A DNA stretch of 64,000 bases. Source: JAWKJY01 sp041393535 (GTDB lineage Bacteria > Actinomycetota > Thermoleophilia > Gaiellales > Gaiellaceae). The position numbers were made by a program, and so were the translations under genes. Below the pieces are notes generated by a model. The model was not told the origin of the DNA. It searched no databases and was given only the letters and a program-made list of their open reading frames with translations. Within the stretch, counting starts at the first letter, position 1; each line of letters begins with the position of its first letter. The stretch lies in the NCBI GenBank assembly GCA_041393535.1, contig JAWKJY010000007.1, positions 124,001 to 188,000 of the forward strand, written 5' to 3'. Below, in pieces: positions 45,690 to 52,790 of this stretch.

Positions 45690-47423
45690 ATGGCCGCCGC
45701 CCCCGACGCCTTCACGCTCGAGATCGTCCGCGACAAGCTCGCGGCGGCCGCCGACGAGATGGGTGTCGTCCTCGCCCGGACGAGCATGAGCCCGATCGTC
45801 TACGAGGTGCTCGACTTCGCCTGCGGCATCCTCGACGTGCGCGCGCAGATCGTCGCCCAGGCCAACGGGATCACCCTGTTCACCGGCACCTTCGGCCCGC
45901 AGGTCCAGTCGATCGTGGGCAAGTTCGGGCTGGACGGGATGCGCGAGGGCGACGTCTTCGCGACGAACGTCCCCTACGACGGCGGCACGCACACCTGCGA
46001 CGTCTGCCTCGTCAAGCCGATCTTCTGGCAGGACGAGGTGATCGCCTTCGGCGTCTCCGTCACGCACTGGATCGAGATCGGCGGCGCCGTGCCCGGCTCG
46101 ATCTCGCCGGACGCGACCGAGATCTTCCAGGAGGGTCTCCAGCTGCCCGGCGTCCGGGTGTACGACGGGGGCGTCCTCAACCAGACCGTGGTCGACATCG
46201 TCCGGGCGAACATCCGCCTGCCGCAGATGGGGATCGGCGACCTGAACGCGGGTGTCGCCGCCGTCGGGATCGCCGAGCGGCGCGTGCTCGACGCCTGCGA
46301 GCGGTACGGGCTCGAGACGGTGCTCGCCGCGTTCGAGGCGATCCTCGCCCACGGCGAGCAGCTCGCCCGCCGCGCGATCGCGCGCATCCCGAACGGCGTC
46401 TACGAGGCCGAGGACGTCATCGACGGCGACGGGATCACCGACGATCCGCTGCCGATCCGCGTGCGGGTCACGGTCGAGGACGAGTCGCTGCACGTCGACT
46501 TCACCGGCTGCGCCCCGCAGGCGCGCGGGCCGGTGAACTGCGCCGAGGGCGCGCTCCTCTCGGCGTGCAAGACGGTGATCCGCGCGATCACGGCGCCGCA
46601 GGCACGCTCGAACGACGGCTTCTTCCGGCCCTTCTCGCTGACCGTCCCGCCGGGCACGGTCTTCAGCGCGCTGCCGCCGGCGCCGACCGGCTGGTACTAC
46701 GAGGGCGCCTCCTACGCGAACGACCTGGTCTGGAAGGCGCTCGCGCCCGTCGTGCCCGACCGGCTCGGGGCGGGCTGCTACACGAGCCTCTGCGCCTGGT
46801 ACGTCACCGGCCGCGAGGTCGAGACGGGCGAGCTGTTCGTCCTCGCCGAGCCGAACGTCGGCGGCTGGGGCGGCTCCGCGGGCGACGACGGCGAGAGCGG
46901 CCTGATCGCGACGACGGACGGCGACACGTACAACTTCCCCGTCGAGGTGGTCGAGACGCGCTACCCGCTGCTCGTCGAGCGCTACGCCCTCGACACGCCG
47001 GCCGACGGCGGCGCCGGCGAGCACCGCGGCGGCTTCGGCGCGGTGCGCGAGTACCGGCTGCACGGCGCGCGCGACGTCGTGGCCTACGGCAGCTTCGGCC
47101 TCTTCGCGCGGCGCCCGTGGGCGCTCGCGGGCGGCCAGCCGGGGACGACGAACGCCATCGAGTACGAGCGCGGCGGCGAGCGGCTGCGCTTCGGGCGCGT
47201 CGCACGGGTCGAGCTCGCCGACGGCGACCTGGCGCGCGCGATCACCGGCACGGGCGGCGGCTTCGGCGACCCGCGAGCGCGTCCCGCCGCGCGCGTGCGC
47301 GAGGACGTCCTCGACGGCTACGTGACGGTCGAGCAGGCGCGCGAGCGCTACGGCGTCGTGCTCGACCCGGCCACGCTCGAGCTCGACGAGCAGGCGACCG
47401 CGGCGCTGCGGGGCGGCGCGTGA
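45690..47423 (+). CDS. hydantoinase B / 5-oxoprolinase / acetone-carboxylase alpha-type subunit
   Basis: A 577-residue HyuB-family protein. It starts LEIVRDKLAAAADEMGVVLA and contains RTSMSPIVYEVLDFACGILD, ATNVPYDGGTHTCDVCLVKP, VDFTGCAPQARGPVNCAEGA and the C-terminal GGFGDPRARP with EDVLDGYVTVEQARERYGVV. HyuA/HyuB pairs hydrolyse cyclic amides or carboxylate ketones with ATP; the exact substrate is not deducible. The partner HyuA gene overlaps its stop by GTGA. Confidence 0.9.
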   Translation: MAAAPDAFTLEIVRDKLAAAADEMGVVLARTSMSPIVYEVLDFACGILDVRAQIVAQANGITLFTGTFGPQVQSIVGKFGLDGMREGDVFATNVPYDGGTHTCDVCLVKPIFWQDEVIAFGVSVTHWIEIGGAVPGSISPDATEIFQEGLQLPGVRVYDGGVLNQTVVDIVRANIRLPQMGIGDLNAGVAAVGIAERRVLDACERYGLETVLAAFEAILAHGEQLARRAIARIPNGVYEAEDVIDGDGITDDPLPIRVRVTVEDESLHVDFTGCAPQARGPVNCAEGALLSACKTVIRAITAPQARSNDGFFRPFSLTVPPGTVFSALPPAPTGWYYEGASYANDLVWKALAPVVPDRLGAGCYTSLCAWYVTGREVETGELFVLAEPNVGGWGGSAGDDGESGLIATTDGDTYNFPVEVVETRYPLLVERYALDTPADGGAGEHRGGFGAVREYRLHGARDVVAYGSFGLFARRPWALAGGQPGTTNAIEYERGGERLRFGRVARVELADGDLARAITGTGGGFGDPRARPAARVREDVLDGYVTVEQARERYGVVLDPATLELDEQATAALRGGA

Positions 47424-49468
47424 GCGTCCGCGTCGCCACCGACATCGGCGGCACGTTCACCGACCTCGTCCTCGTCGACGAGGCGACGGGCGAGCTGCGG
47501 ATCGCGAAGGCCTCGACGACGCCTGGCCAGCTCGCCCAGGGCGTCCTCGACGCGCTCGCGAAGGGCGAGGTCGACCTCGCCGACACCCGCGAGCTCGTCC
47601 ACGGCACGACCGTCGTGATCAACGCGCTGACCGAGCGCCGCGGCGCCCGCACCGCGCTCGTGACGACGCGCGGCTTCCGCGACGTGCTGGAGCTCACGCG
47701 GGGCAACCGGCCGGACATGTACAACCTGCTCTCGCGCAAGCCGGAGCCGTTCGTCCCCCGCCGCCACCGCTTCGAGGTGCGCGAGCGCGTCGACCGCCAC
47801 GGGAGCGTGCTCGTCCCGCTCGCGCTCGCCGACCTCGACCCGATCGTCGAGGCGTGCCAGCGGGACGGGATCGAGGCGGTCGCCGTCTGCTTCCTCCATG
47901 CCTACGCGCACCCGGAGCACGAGCGCGCGTGCGCCGAGGAGCTTCGCCGCCGCCTCCCCGGGGTCGCCGTCTCCGCCTCGTCGGAGATCACGCGCGAGTG
48001 GCGCGAGTACGAGCGGACGAGCACGACCGTCCTCAACGCCTTCGTCCAGCCGACCGTCGACCGCTACCTCGAGAGCCTCGAGGCCCGGCTCGGCGACGGC
48101 GGCCTCGCCGGCCCGGTCCAGATCATGCAGTCGAACGCCGGCACGGCCTCGCCGACCGCGGCGCGCGCGCGCCCGATCGCGCTCGTCGAGTCCGGCCCGG
48201 CCGGCGGGATCGTCGGCGCCGCGCGGCTGGGCGAGCGGATCGGCGAGCCGGACATCCTCTACCTGGACATCGGCGGCACCACCGCGAAGTGCTCGCTGAT
48301 CCAGGGCGGCAACCCGAGCACGACGACCGAGTACCGGATCGACTGGCGGCCGGACCACGCCGGGTATCCGGTGATGGTCCCCGTCGTCGACATCGTCGAG
48401 ATCGGGGCGGGCGGCGGCTCGATCGCCTGGATCGACGCGGGCGGCGCGATCAAGGTCGGGCCCCGCAGCGCCGGCGCCGTGCCCGGCCCCGCCTGCTACG
48501 GGCAGGGCGGCGTCGACCCGACCGTGACGGACGCGAAGCTCGCCGCCGGCGTCCTCGACCCCGGCTACTTCCTCGGCGGCCAGCTCGAGGTCGACCGGGG
48601 CCTCTCGATCGCCGCGCTCGAGCGGCTCGGCCGCGAGCTGGGGCTCGACGCGCCCGAGGTGGCGAACGGGATCATCCGCCTCGTCAACGCGAACATGATC
48701 AGCGCGCTCAAGCTCGTCTCGGTGCGCCGGGGGCACGACCCGCGGGACTTCGTCCTCGTCGCGGCGGGCGGTGGCGGGCCGATGCACGCCGCCGCGCTGG
48801 CCCAGGAGCTCCAGGTCCGCCGCCTGGTCGTGCCGCCCTACTCGGGCGTCTTCTCCGCCTGGGGCATGTGCACGACCGACCCGCGCGTGGACGTCGTCCA
48901 GACGCGCATCCTGCGCGTCGACGCGAGCTCGGACGAGGAGGTGACGGCGCTCTTCGCCGCCCTCGAGCAGGAGGCGGCGGCGCAGTTCCGCTCCGACGGC
49001 CTCGCCGACGGCGAGCTGGTCTGTCGCCGGTCGGTGCACATGCGCTACCGCGGCCAGGAGCACACGGTGGCCGTGGCGGCGCCGGCCGGGGCGGTGTCGC
49101 TCGCCGCCCTCGAGGCCGGCTTCCACGCGGAGCACCGCCGCGCCTACACCTTCGACCTGCTCGACACGCCCGTCGAGCTCGTCACGTTCCAGGTCGCGGC
49201 GTCGCTCCGGCGCGACCGGGTCGAGGCCGCGCCGCCCCGCACGGGAGCGGGAACGCCGAGCCCGAAGGGCCGCCGGCCCGTCGACTTCGACGTCGACGGC
49301 GTCCACGACACGCCCGTCTACGCGCGCGACGACCTCCCGCTCGGCTTCGCCGCGGCGGGGCCGCTCGTGATCGAGGAGTCGACGACGACCACGCTCGTGC
49401 ACCCGGGGCAGGAGCTCCACGTCGACGCGTTCGGCAACCTCGTGATCGAGCTCGCGCCGGCGCGCTGA
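47420..49468 (+). CDS. hydantoinase A / oxoprolinase-type ATPase subunit
   Basis: A 682-residue partner subunit with an actin-like ATPase fold: VRVATDIGGTFTDLVLVDEA (phosphate loop), VHGTTVVINALTERRGARTA, SNAGTASPTAARARPIALVE, LDIGGTTAKCSLIQGG and GAGGGSIAWIDAGG. Overlap with the B subunit gene indicates a co-translated complex. Residues near the C-terminus (MRYRGQEHTVAVAAP, VIEESTTTTLVHPGQ) are typical of the N-methylhydantoinase A group. Confidence 0.9.
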   Translation: MSVRVATDIGGTFTDLVLVDEATGELRIAKASTTPGQLAQGVLDALAKGEVDLADTRELVHGTTVVINALTERRGARTALVTTRGFRDVLELTRGNRPDMYNLLSRKPEPFVPRRHRFEVRERVDRHGSVLVPLALADLDPIVEACQRDGIEAVAVCFLHAYAHPEHERACAEELRRRLPGVAVSASSEITREWREYERTSTTVLNAFVQPTVDRYLESLEARLGDGGLAGPVQIMQSNAGTASPTAARARPIALVESGPAGGIVGAARLGERIGEPDILYLDIGGTTAKCSLIQGGNPSTTTEYRIDWRPDHAGYPVMVPVVDIVEIGAGGGSIAWIDAGGAIKVGPRSAGAVPGPACYGQGGVDPTVTDAKLAAGVLDPGYFLGGQLEVDRGLSIAALERLGRELGLDAPEVANGIIRLVNANMISALKLVSVRRGHDPRDFVLVAAGGGGPMHAAALAQELQVRRLVVPPYSGVFSAWGMCTTDPRVDVVQTRILRVDASSDEEVTALFAALEQEAAAQFRSDGLADGELVCRRSVHMRYRGQEHTVAVAAPAGAVSLAALEAGFHAEHRRAYTFDLLDTPVELVTFQVAASLRRDRVEAAPPRTGAGTPSPKGRRPVDFDVDGVHDTPVYARDDLPLGFAAAGPLVIEESTTTTLVHPGQELHVDAFGNLVIELAPAR

Positions 49469-49527
49469 GGCCGGGGCGGCCCTGCCTCGGCGCCTCGCTC
49501 CCCCGGGATCGCGGAGCGTCGGTCGCG

Positions 49528-49533
49528 TACGAT
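49528..49533 (+). promoter_or_regulatory. -10 box of leaderless membrane-protein gene
   Basis: TACGAT ends 6 bases before the GTG start. Confidence 0.45.
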
Positions 49534-49539
49534 CTCGCC

Positions 49540-50235
49540 GTGCATCTCGGGGTCGACAGCCCGCTCTCGATGGGCCAGGTGATCGCCACCACGGTGCGGC
49601 TGTACGGTCGCCGGCCGGTGACCTACGTGGCGATCGGGGCGCTGAGCTCGGCGCCGCAGCTGCTCATCTCGGTCGCCCCGCTCGCCGTGACCATCGTGGT
49701 CGTCGCGCTGGCGTTCGTCGCCGCGCTGGCCGTCACCGCTGCGCTCGCCGAGGGCGAGCCGCTCGCGACGCTGCCGCGCCGCCTGCTCCCGGTCGCGCCG
49801 GTCGTCGCGGCGCTCGCGCTGGCCGTGGGCGTTCCCTACGCGCTGCCGAACTGGTTCGCCATCTTCGCGCTGATCCAGGTGATCTGGCTCAGCCTCGTCG
49901 GCACCTCCGTCCCGGCGGCGGTGCTCGACGATCGCGAGGGCCCGGTGCTCGTCCGCGTCGTCAACGCCCTCCGCCGCTCGTCCGCCTACTCGGTGAACGG
50001 CCTGCTGCACGCGCTCGCCGTCGTCTTCGCGCTCCTCGTGATCACGGGGCTCTTCACGGCGATGGTCGGCGTCGCCCTGAACTCGTTCGGCGACCAGACG
50101 GCGACCGCCGCGTTCTTCGTCGCGCGGTCGGTCATGGTGCCGCTCCTGTACCTCGGCTTGGCCGTGCTCTACGCCGACCAGTGCGCCCGGCACCACGAGC
50201 CGGGCACGGCGCCGAGCGCGCGCGCGTTCCCATGA
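49540..50235 (+). CDS. polytopic membrane protein of unknown function
   Basis: 231 residues with about five to six hydrophobic segments and an amphipathic N-terminus (SMGQVIATTVRLYGRRPVTY). This organisation (short cytoplasmic helix followed by repeated spans) resembles 'glycerophosphoryl diester phosphodiesterase membrane domain' or DUF7544-like proteins, without a firm match. GTG start set by the -10 box. It overlaps the next small gene by ATGA. Confidence 0.65.
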   Translation: MHLGVDSPLSMGQVIATTVRLYGRRPVTYVAIGALSSAPQLLISVAPLAVTIVVVALAFVAALAVTAALAEGEPLATLPRRLLPVAPVVAALALAVGVPYALPNWFAIFALIQVIWLSLVGTSVPAAVLDDREGPVLVRVVNALRRSSAYSVNGLLHALAVVFALLVITGLFTAMVGVALNSFGDQTATAAFFVARSVMVPLLYLGLAVLYADQCARHHEPGTAPSARAFP

Positions 50236-50450
50236 CGGACGGCCGGCTGCCGGACTGGCTGGTCGCCGAGATCGAGACGTGGCCCCAGGACGCGTGGGGC
50301 GTCCACCAGACGCGGCTGCTGCTGCGCGACGGCCGTGTGATCGCGCCGGTCGCGGTGCTCCCGGGCGGCGACGTGGTCGGCTGGGGCGAGGCCGGGCTGG
50401 CCGACTTCGACGTCGACGACATCGTCGCGATCGAGCGGGTCGACGCCTAG
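50232..50450 (+). CDS. small hypothetical protein
   Basis: A 72-residue acidic soluble protein (MTDGRLPDWLVAEIETWPQD, WGEAGLADFDVDDIVAIERV) with no recognised domain. Its ATG overlaps the upstream membrane-protein stop, so it is translated with it. Confidence 0.6.
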   Translation: MTDGRLPDWLVAEIETWPQDAWGVHQTRLLLRDGRVIAPVAVLPGGDVVGWGEAGLADFDVDDIVAIERVDA

Positions 50451-50467
50451 CGGCGCGGCCCCGCACG

Positions 50468-50473
50468 TACGAT
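50468..50473 (+). promoter_or_regulatory. -10 box of leaderless small-protein gene
   Basis: TACGAT ends 7 bases before ATG. Confidence 0.45.
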
Positions 50474-50480
50474 CGGGACG

Positions 50481-50690
50481 ATGGCGAACCCGCGCGACCA
50501 GCGGCTGCGGACGTTCCTCCTCGGCGGCCTCCTCGGCGGCGTCGCCGGGCTCGTCGCGGCCGACCGGCTCGACCGTCGCCTGCGTCGGCCGGCCCCGGCC
50601 GACGGGCTCGCGGCCTTCGAGCAGGCGCCGTGCTTCCGCGAGCAGCGGGAGCGTCCGTCCGGCGAGCACCAGGCGCCGGCGGGCGACTGA
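50481..50690 (+). CDS. small membrane-associated protein
   Basis: 69 residues: a Gly/Leu-rich hydrophobic segment (TFLLGGLLGGVAGLVAADRL) and a charged tail with one Cys. The GG-x3-GG pattern resembles YtxH-like small envelope proteins. No known family is assigned with confidence. Confidence 0.55.
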   Translation: MANPRDQRLRTFLLGGLLGGVAGLVAADRLDRRLRRPAPADGLAAFEQAPCFREQRERPSGEHQAPAGD

Positions 50691-50702
50691 CGGCGTCGAG
50701 CC

Positions 50703-52298
50703 TCAGCGGCCGCGGCCGGCCGCGCTGAGATCGTCCCGCTCGAGCGCGGCCAGGGCGACCGTGGCGGTCCGGTAGTTCAGCCCGGCGTCGCGCAGGCCCA
50801 TCCGCCCGGCGAGCACCTGCACCGCGCGGGTGTCCTCGAGGAAGCGGGCGCCCGACGGCTCCGGCGCCCGCGTGCGGACGACCATGAACGGGCCGAAGCG
50901 CGCGGTCTCGAACTCCTCGCCGGGGGAGCGGTCGCGGATCTCGAGGCTCGGCGTCGTCGCCTCGCCCGCGTCGAGCACCCAGATCCCGTGGCCCAGCGTC
51001 TTGCCCGCCTGCCGCAGCGCCAGCGCGGCGAGCTTCGGGTCGGCGCGGGGCACCATGCGGCCCAGCGTCGCGCCCCGCTCCCGTGCGCCCTCGTAGAGCG
51101 GCTCGAAGCCGAAGAGGACGTCGTCCGGGCGGACGTTCGCCGCGAGCCAGGCCTCCGCCTGCGCCCGGGCGGCCTCGCGGGCCGGGCCCTCGCCGGCGAA
51201 CAGGAGCGGCGACTGCCGCCAGCCCCAGGCCAGCTGGCACGCCACGAGGACGGCAAGCCCCCCGGCCAGGGCGTGCACGCGCCAGGGGCCCGTGGCCGCG
51301 GCCGCGCGCACGAGCCCGGCCGCCACGAGCAGGGAGGCCACGGGCAGCACGAAGATCAGGTGGCGCGTGGCGGGGTAGGCGCTCTCCCCGAAGCGCATCA
51401 CGAGCAGCGCCACGGCGGGGACGACGACCAGGCAGGCGGCGAGGACCGCCGCGTCGGGCCGCGTCCGCGCGAGCGAGCGGAGGCCGGCCAGGGCGAGCAG
51501 GCCGAAGAGCACGAGCGTGACGACCCAGCCCGCGGTGAAGTCCGCCGCGACGTCGCGCAGGTAGGCCGCGACGCCGGTCGGGCCGCCGAGCTTCCCGCCG
51601 CTGCCGACGCCGAGGTCGAAGCGGTCCGCGAGGACCGCGCTCGCGCGCCAGAGCGGCGCGGCGAGCACGCCCGTCGCCGCGAACGCGAGCAGCGGCGCGC
51701 GGGCCGGGAGCCTGCGCTGGGCGACGAGCACGAGCGCGAACGCTCCCTCGGCCGCGAGCACGATCGCGCTGTACGGGTGGGACGCGGCGAGCGCGAGCGA
51801 CGCGACGCCCCAGGTCGCCCACGTGGCCCAGCGGGAGTCGCGGGTCGCGCGCAGCAGCGCGAGCAGGGAGAGCGCGCTCGTCAGCAGGAAGAGGCTGTAC
51901 ATCCGCCCGTACAGCCCGTGGTAGAGCGTCATCCAGCTGGCGCACACGAGGACGGTCGCGACGAGCGCGGTCGTCCGGCCCGCGAGCCGCGCGAGGAGGA
52001 GCGCGATCACGGGGACGGCCGCCACGGCGAGGACGGCGGAGAGCAGCCGCAGCGTCAGCAGGCCGGGCTCGATCGCGGTGGCCGCGTGCGCGAGCAGGAA
52101 GTGGAGGGGCGCGCCGCCGCGCTCGGTCAGGACGACGTCGAGCAGCTCGCCCACGGGCCGGTCGCTGACGGCGAGCGTCACGACCTCGTCCTCGTGGGCC
52201 GGCCAGGCGTTCGCGCGGGCCAGGAGGAGCGAGGCGAGCGCCAGCGACGAGGCCGCGACCCCGAGGCGGAAGGCCCTCGACGAGATCTCGGCCGGCAC
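50703..52298 (-). CDS. GT39-like polyprenyl-phosphate-dependent glycosyltransferase (membrane)
   Basis: A 531-residue protein with about eleven membrane spans. It has an acidic first loop (NAWPAHEDEVVTLAVSDRPV) in the position of the catalytic DE motif of GT-C enzymes such as protein O-mannosyltransferases, the LYGRMYSLFLLTSALSLLAL segment, and a soluble C-terminal domain (PDDVLFGFEPLYEGARERGA). Likely transfers a sugar from polyprenyl phosphate outside the membrane; the acceptor is unknown. The GTG at 52298 is chosen because TACCCT lies 6 bases upstream; an upstream ATG lies inside the CIRCE-like element and is rejected. Confidence 0.75.
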   Translation of the reverse strand: MPAEISSRAFRLGVAASSLALASLLLARANAWPAHEDEVVTLAVSDRPVGELLDVVLTERGGAPLHFLLAHAATAIEPGLLTLRLLSAVLAVAAVPVIALLLARLAGRTTALVATVLVCASWMTLYHGLYGRMYSLFLLTSALSLLALLRATRDSRWATWATWGVASLALAASHPYSAIVLAAEGAFALVLVAQRRLPARAPLLAFAATGVLAAPLWRASAVLADRFDLGVGSGGKLGGPTGVAAYLRDVAADFTAGWVVTLVLFGLLALAGLRSLARTRPDAAVLAACLVVVPAVALLVMRFGESAYPATRHLIFVLPVASLLVAAGLVRAAAATGPWRVHALAGGLAVLVACQLAWGWRQSPLLFAGEGPAREAARAQAEAWLAANVRPDDVLFGFEPLYEGARERGATLGRMVPRADPKLAALALRQAGKTLGHGIWVLDAGEATTPSLEIRDRSPGEEFETARFGPFMVVRTRAPEPSGARFLEDTRAVQVLAGRMGLRDAGLNYRTATVALAALERDDLSAAGRGR

Positions 52299-52304
52299 CG
52301 CGAG

Positions 52305-52310
52305 AGGGTA
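52305..52310 (-). promoter_or_regulatory. -10 box of leaderless GT39-like gene
   Basis: Minus-strand TACCCT ends 6 bases before the GTG. Confidence 0.45.
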
Positions 52311-52325
52311 CCAGCGGGCCGCTCG

Positions 52326-52352
52326 TTGGCACTTGGCCATTGAGAGTGCCAA
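52326..52352. promoter_or_regulatory. CIRCE-like operator (HrcA site)
   Basis: TTGGCACTT, 9-base spacer, GAGTGCCAA. This matches the CIRCE architecture TTAGCACTC-N9-GAGTGCTAA with exactly the 9-base spacer and a compensated A-to-G/T-to-C pair in both arms. It lies 18 bases before a TAGGAT -10 box of the FmdB gene and about 15 bases from the -10 of the divergent GT39-like gene. Confidence 0.7.
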
Positions 52353-52370
52353 CCGTCCGACCGGCCATGC

Positions 52371-52376
52371 TAGGAT
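52371..52376 (+). promoter_or_regulatory. -10 box of fmdB-type gene
   Basis: TAGGAT, 18 bases after the CIRCE-like element, giving a leader of about 20 bases with GGAAGCGAGG. Confidence 0.5.
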
Positions 52377-52403
52377 GCGACCCGGAAGCGAGGTCAGCAC
52401 GCG

Positions 52404-52715
52404 ATGCCAACGTACGAGTACCGCTGTCCAAACGGGCATACGTTCGAGCTCTTCCAGCGGATGAGCGACCCACCTCCCGCCGCGTGCGAGGTGTGCGGGG
52501 CCTCTCCGGTCGAGCGCGTCCTGTTCGCGCCGGCAATCCACTACAAGGGCTCGGGCTTCTACTCGACCGACTACGGTCGCGGCCGCAAGCGCTCGGACGG
52601 CAGCTCGTCGTCGAGCGACGCCGGCGGCGGCGCGAAGGAGTCGTCGTCGGGCGGCAGCTCGGACTCGGGCTCCTCGTCCTCGACGCCCTCCGCGCCGGCG
52701 AAGACCGAGGCCTGA
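52404..52715 (+). CDS. FmdB-family zinc-ribbon protein
   Basis: 103 residues: N-terminal zinc ribbon MPTYEYRCPNGHTFELFQRM ... ACEVCGASPVERVLFAPA (Cys8, His12, CxxC), the FmdB regulatory-protein domain, then HYKGSGFYSTDYGRG and a Ser/Gly-rich low-complexity tail. Family members are widespread small proteins of unknown role. Placement behind a CIRCE-like operator suggests heat-shock or protein-folding control. Confidence 0.88.
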   Translation: MPTYEYRCPNGHTFELFQRMSDPPPAACEVCGASPVERVLFAPAIHYKGSGFYSTDYGRGRKRSDGSSSSSDAGGGAKESSSGGSSDSGSSSSTPSAPAKTEA

Positions 52716-52752
52716 GCCGCCCGGAGCGGGGCCGCTCGGCCCGGCGGGCGGC
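52716..52752. terminator. branched hairpin between convergent genes
   Basis: GCCGCCCG pairs with CGGGCGGC; the loop contains an inner GAGCGG/CCGCTC stem. Confidence 0.5.
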
Positions 52753-52790
52753 GCGCCCGGCGCGCGCTCGCGGAGCATGCCGCGCGCGGC

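Noticed and set aside
52299..52340. Upstream ATG (MAKCQRAARWYPLAV) as start of the GT39-like gene
   Set aside because: It lies inside the CIRCE-like repeat, and a GTG at leaderless spacing after TACCCT fits better.
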